From the NCBI GenBank assembly GCA_946221975.1, contig CAMIGT010000086.1, positions 1-6,359 of the forward strand: 6,359 nucleotides of DNA. The letters run 5' to 3'. The translations under genes were made by a program, and so were the position numbers. Shown in pieces: positions 5,483-6,359 of the stretch (its first letter is position 1; the number at the start of each line of letters is the position of its first letter). Below the pieces are notes generated by a model. It did not search any database. It was not told where the DNA came from and saw nothing but the letters and a program-made list of their open reading frames with translations. Origin of the DNA: an uncultured Blastococcus sp. GTDB taxonomy: Bacteria > Actinomycetota > Actinomycetes > Mycobacteriales > Antricoccaceae.

Positions 5483-6359
5483 TGCGCCGCGAGCTGCGCC
5501 TCCTCAACGTCGGGTTGGCGCCATCGAAACGCGATATCGCAGCAATAGCAGCGATTCTCGACGCACCAGATCACGCGGTCCTTCCGTTGCACGGCTCGAC
5601 CCGAGGCGCTCATCACGCCCTTTCCGCTGAGCTCGACGAGCCGCTTCCGGCGTACGACGAACCGCCGGTGCTCGCGATCGCGACCACCGGCTCGACGGGT
5701 GCGCCGAAGCTGGTGCTTCATGGCGAGTCGTCGTTGCGCGCTTCGATCGAGGCGACGGCTGACCGGATGGGCGGGCATGGTCAGTGGCTTCTCGCGCTGC
5801 CGCTGCCGCACATCGCCGGCCTCCAGGTCGTGCTGCGCTCGTCGGTTGCCGGTCAGGATGTGGTGGTCCTGCCCGGCGGCACCGAGTTTGACATCGGCTT
5901 TGCCGAAGCCGTCGGCCGCATGAGCGGACCGCGCAAGTACACGTCTCTGGTCCCGACCCAGCTGCTGCGGTTGCTTGGCTCGGACGCGGGGCGTGCGGGT
6001 TTGGCGGACCTGGACGCCGTACTGCTCGGTGGTGCCGCCGCCGAGCCTGCGTTAGTCGACGAGGCTCGCGCGCTCGGCGTCGACGTGCTGACGACCTACG
6101 GCATGAGCGAGACGGCGGGCGGGTGCGTGTACGACGGCGTACCCCTCGATGGTGTCGACATTGGTCTGGATCACGGCATCATCGTGCTGCGTGGCCCGGT
6201 GCTGGCGCAGGGCTATCGCACGCCGCTGCCGGACGACCCGTTCCGCGACGGCGGGTTCGTGACCAGTGACCTTGGCGAGATCGTGGACGGCCGGCTGCGG
6301 GTGCTGGGCCGCGCTGACGACCTCATCGTCACCGGCGGCAAGAAGGTCGCGCCGCCGCT
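5482..6359 (+). CDS. menE: o-Succinylbenzoate-CoA ligase MenE, 3' end outside window
   Basis: MenE adenylates o-succinylbenzoate and transfers it to CoA, supplying the substrate of MenB. The frame from ATG 5482 stays open to the edge: 292 residues plus 2 bases. ANL-superfamily motifs appear in order: phosphate-binding TTGSTGAPK (68-76), LPLPHIAGLQ (106-115), YTSLVPTQ (153-160), LLGGAAAEP (181-189), the A5 motif TYGMSETAGG (205-214), TSDLGE (261-266) with the ribose-binding Asp (D263), and the A8 hinge GRADDLIVTGGKK (276-288). VYDGVPLDG (216-224) is typical of actinobacterial MenE. The N-terminal part is short, as in the compact actinobacterial forms. The missing C-terminal subdomain should contain the A10 catalytic Lys. 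The start codon shares a base with the menB TGA and has no Shine-Dalgarno of its own, so translation probably depends on re-initiation after menB. A few ATA, TTA and GAT codons near 5540-5580 and 6053 are the only departures from the codon use of the neighbours. Confidence 0.93.
   Translation, partial: MRRELRLLNVGLAPSKRDIAAIAAILDAPDHAVLPLHGSTRGAHHALSAELDEPLPAYDEPPVLAIATTGSTGAPKLVLHGESSLRASIEATADRMGGHGQWLLALPLPHIAGLQVVLRSSVAGQDVVVLPGGTEFDIGFAEAVGRMSGPRKYTSLVPTQLLRLLGSDAGRAGLADLDAVLLGGAAAEPALVDEARALGVDVLTTYGMSETAGGCVYDGVPLDGVDIGLDHGIIVLRGPVLAQGYRTPLPDDPFRDGGFVTSDLGEIVDGRLRVLGRADDLIVTGGKKVAPP

Overview
The window looks like chromosomal DNA from a high-GC actinobacterium. Codon third positions are strongly G/C. 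The MenF, MenD, MenC, MenB and MenE proteins resemble the mycobacterial/actinobacterial forms as I remember them. Nothing narrows the genus. Every gene has an intact reading frame, and there is no sign of insertion sequences, phage, tRNA, rRNA or CRISPR.

Layout: (1) 2-538 (+), the 3' part of an isochorismate synthase gene (menF-type), cut by the left edge. (2) 539-775, a structured intergenic stretch with four 21-bp tandem repeats, a 12-bp palindrome, a small inverted repeat and a cluster of TGCCG/CGGCA half-sites just before a good ribosome binding site. (3) 776-1720 (+), a complete fabH-type beta-ketoacyl-ACP synthase III. (4) 1721-1765, a short convergent gap with two GC-rich hairpins. (5) 1766-3403 (-) menD and 3400-4371 (-) menC, transcribed menC then menD with a 4-bp ATGA overlap. 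(6) 4372-4558, a divergent promoter region. (7) 4559-5482 (+) menB, probably leaderless, and 5482-6359 (+) menE, overlapping by one base at TGATG and cut by the right edge.

Together the men genes cover the classical menaquinone pathway from chorismate to 1,4-dihydroxy-2-naphthoyl-CoA: chorismate to isochorismate (MenF), to SEPHCHC (MenD), [MenH step, not in window], o-succinylbenzoate (MenC), OSB-CoA (MenE) and DHNA-CoA (MenB). The thioesterase, prenyltransferase (MenA) and methyltransferase (MenG/UbiE) are not seen. The genes lie in three transcription blocks rather than one operon.

I see no wholly new system. The points most worth checking are the lone fabH inside the men locus, with a small residue at the acyl-pocket gate position, and the repeat-rich, palindrome-rich leader between menF and fabH.
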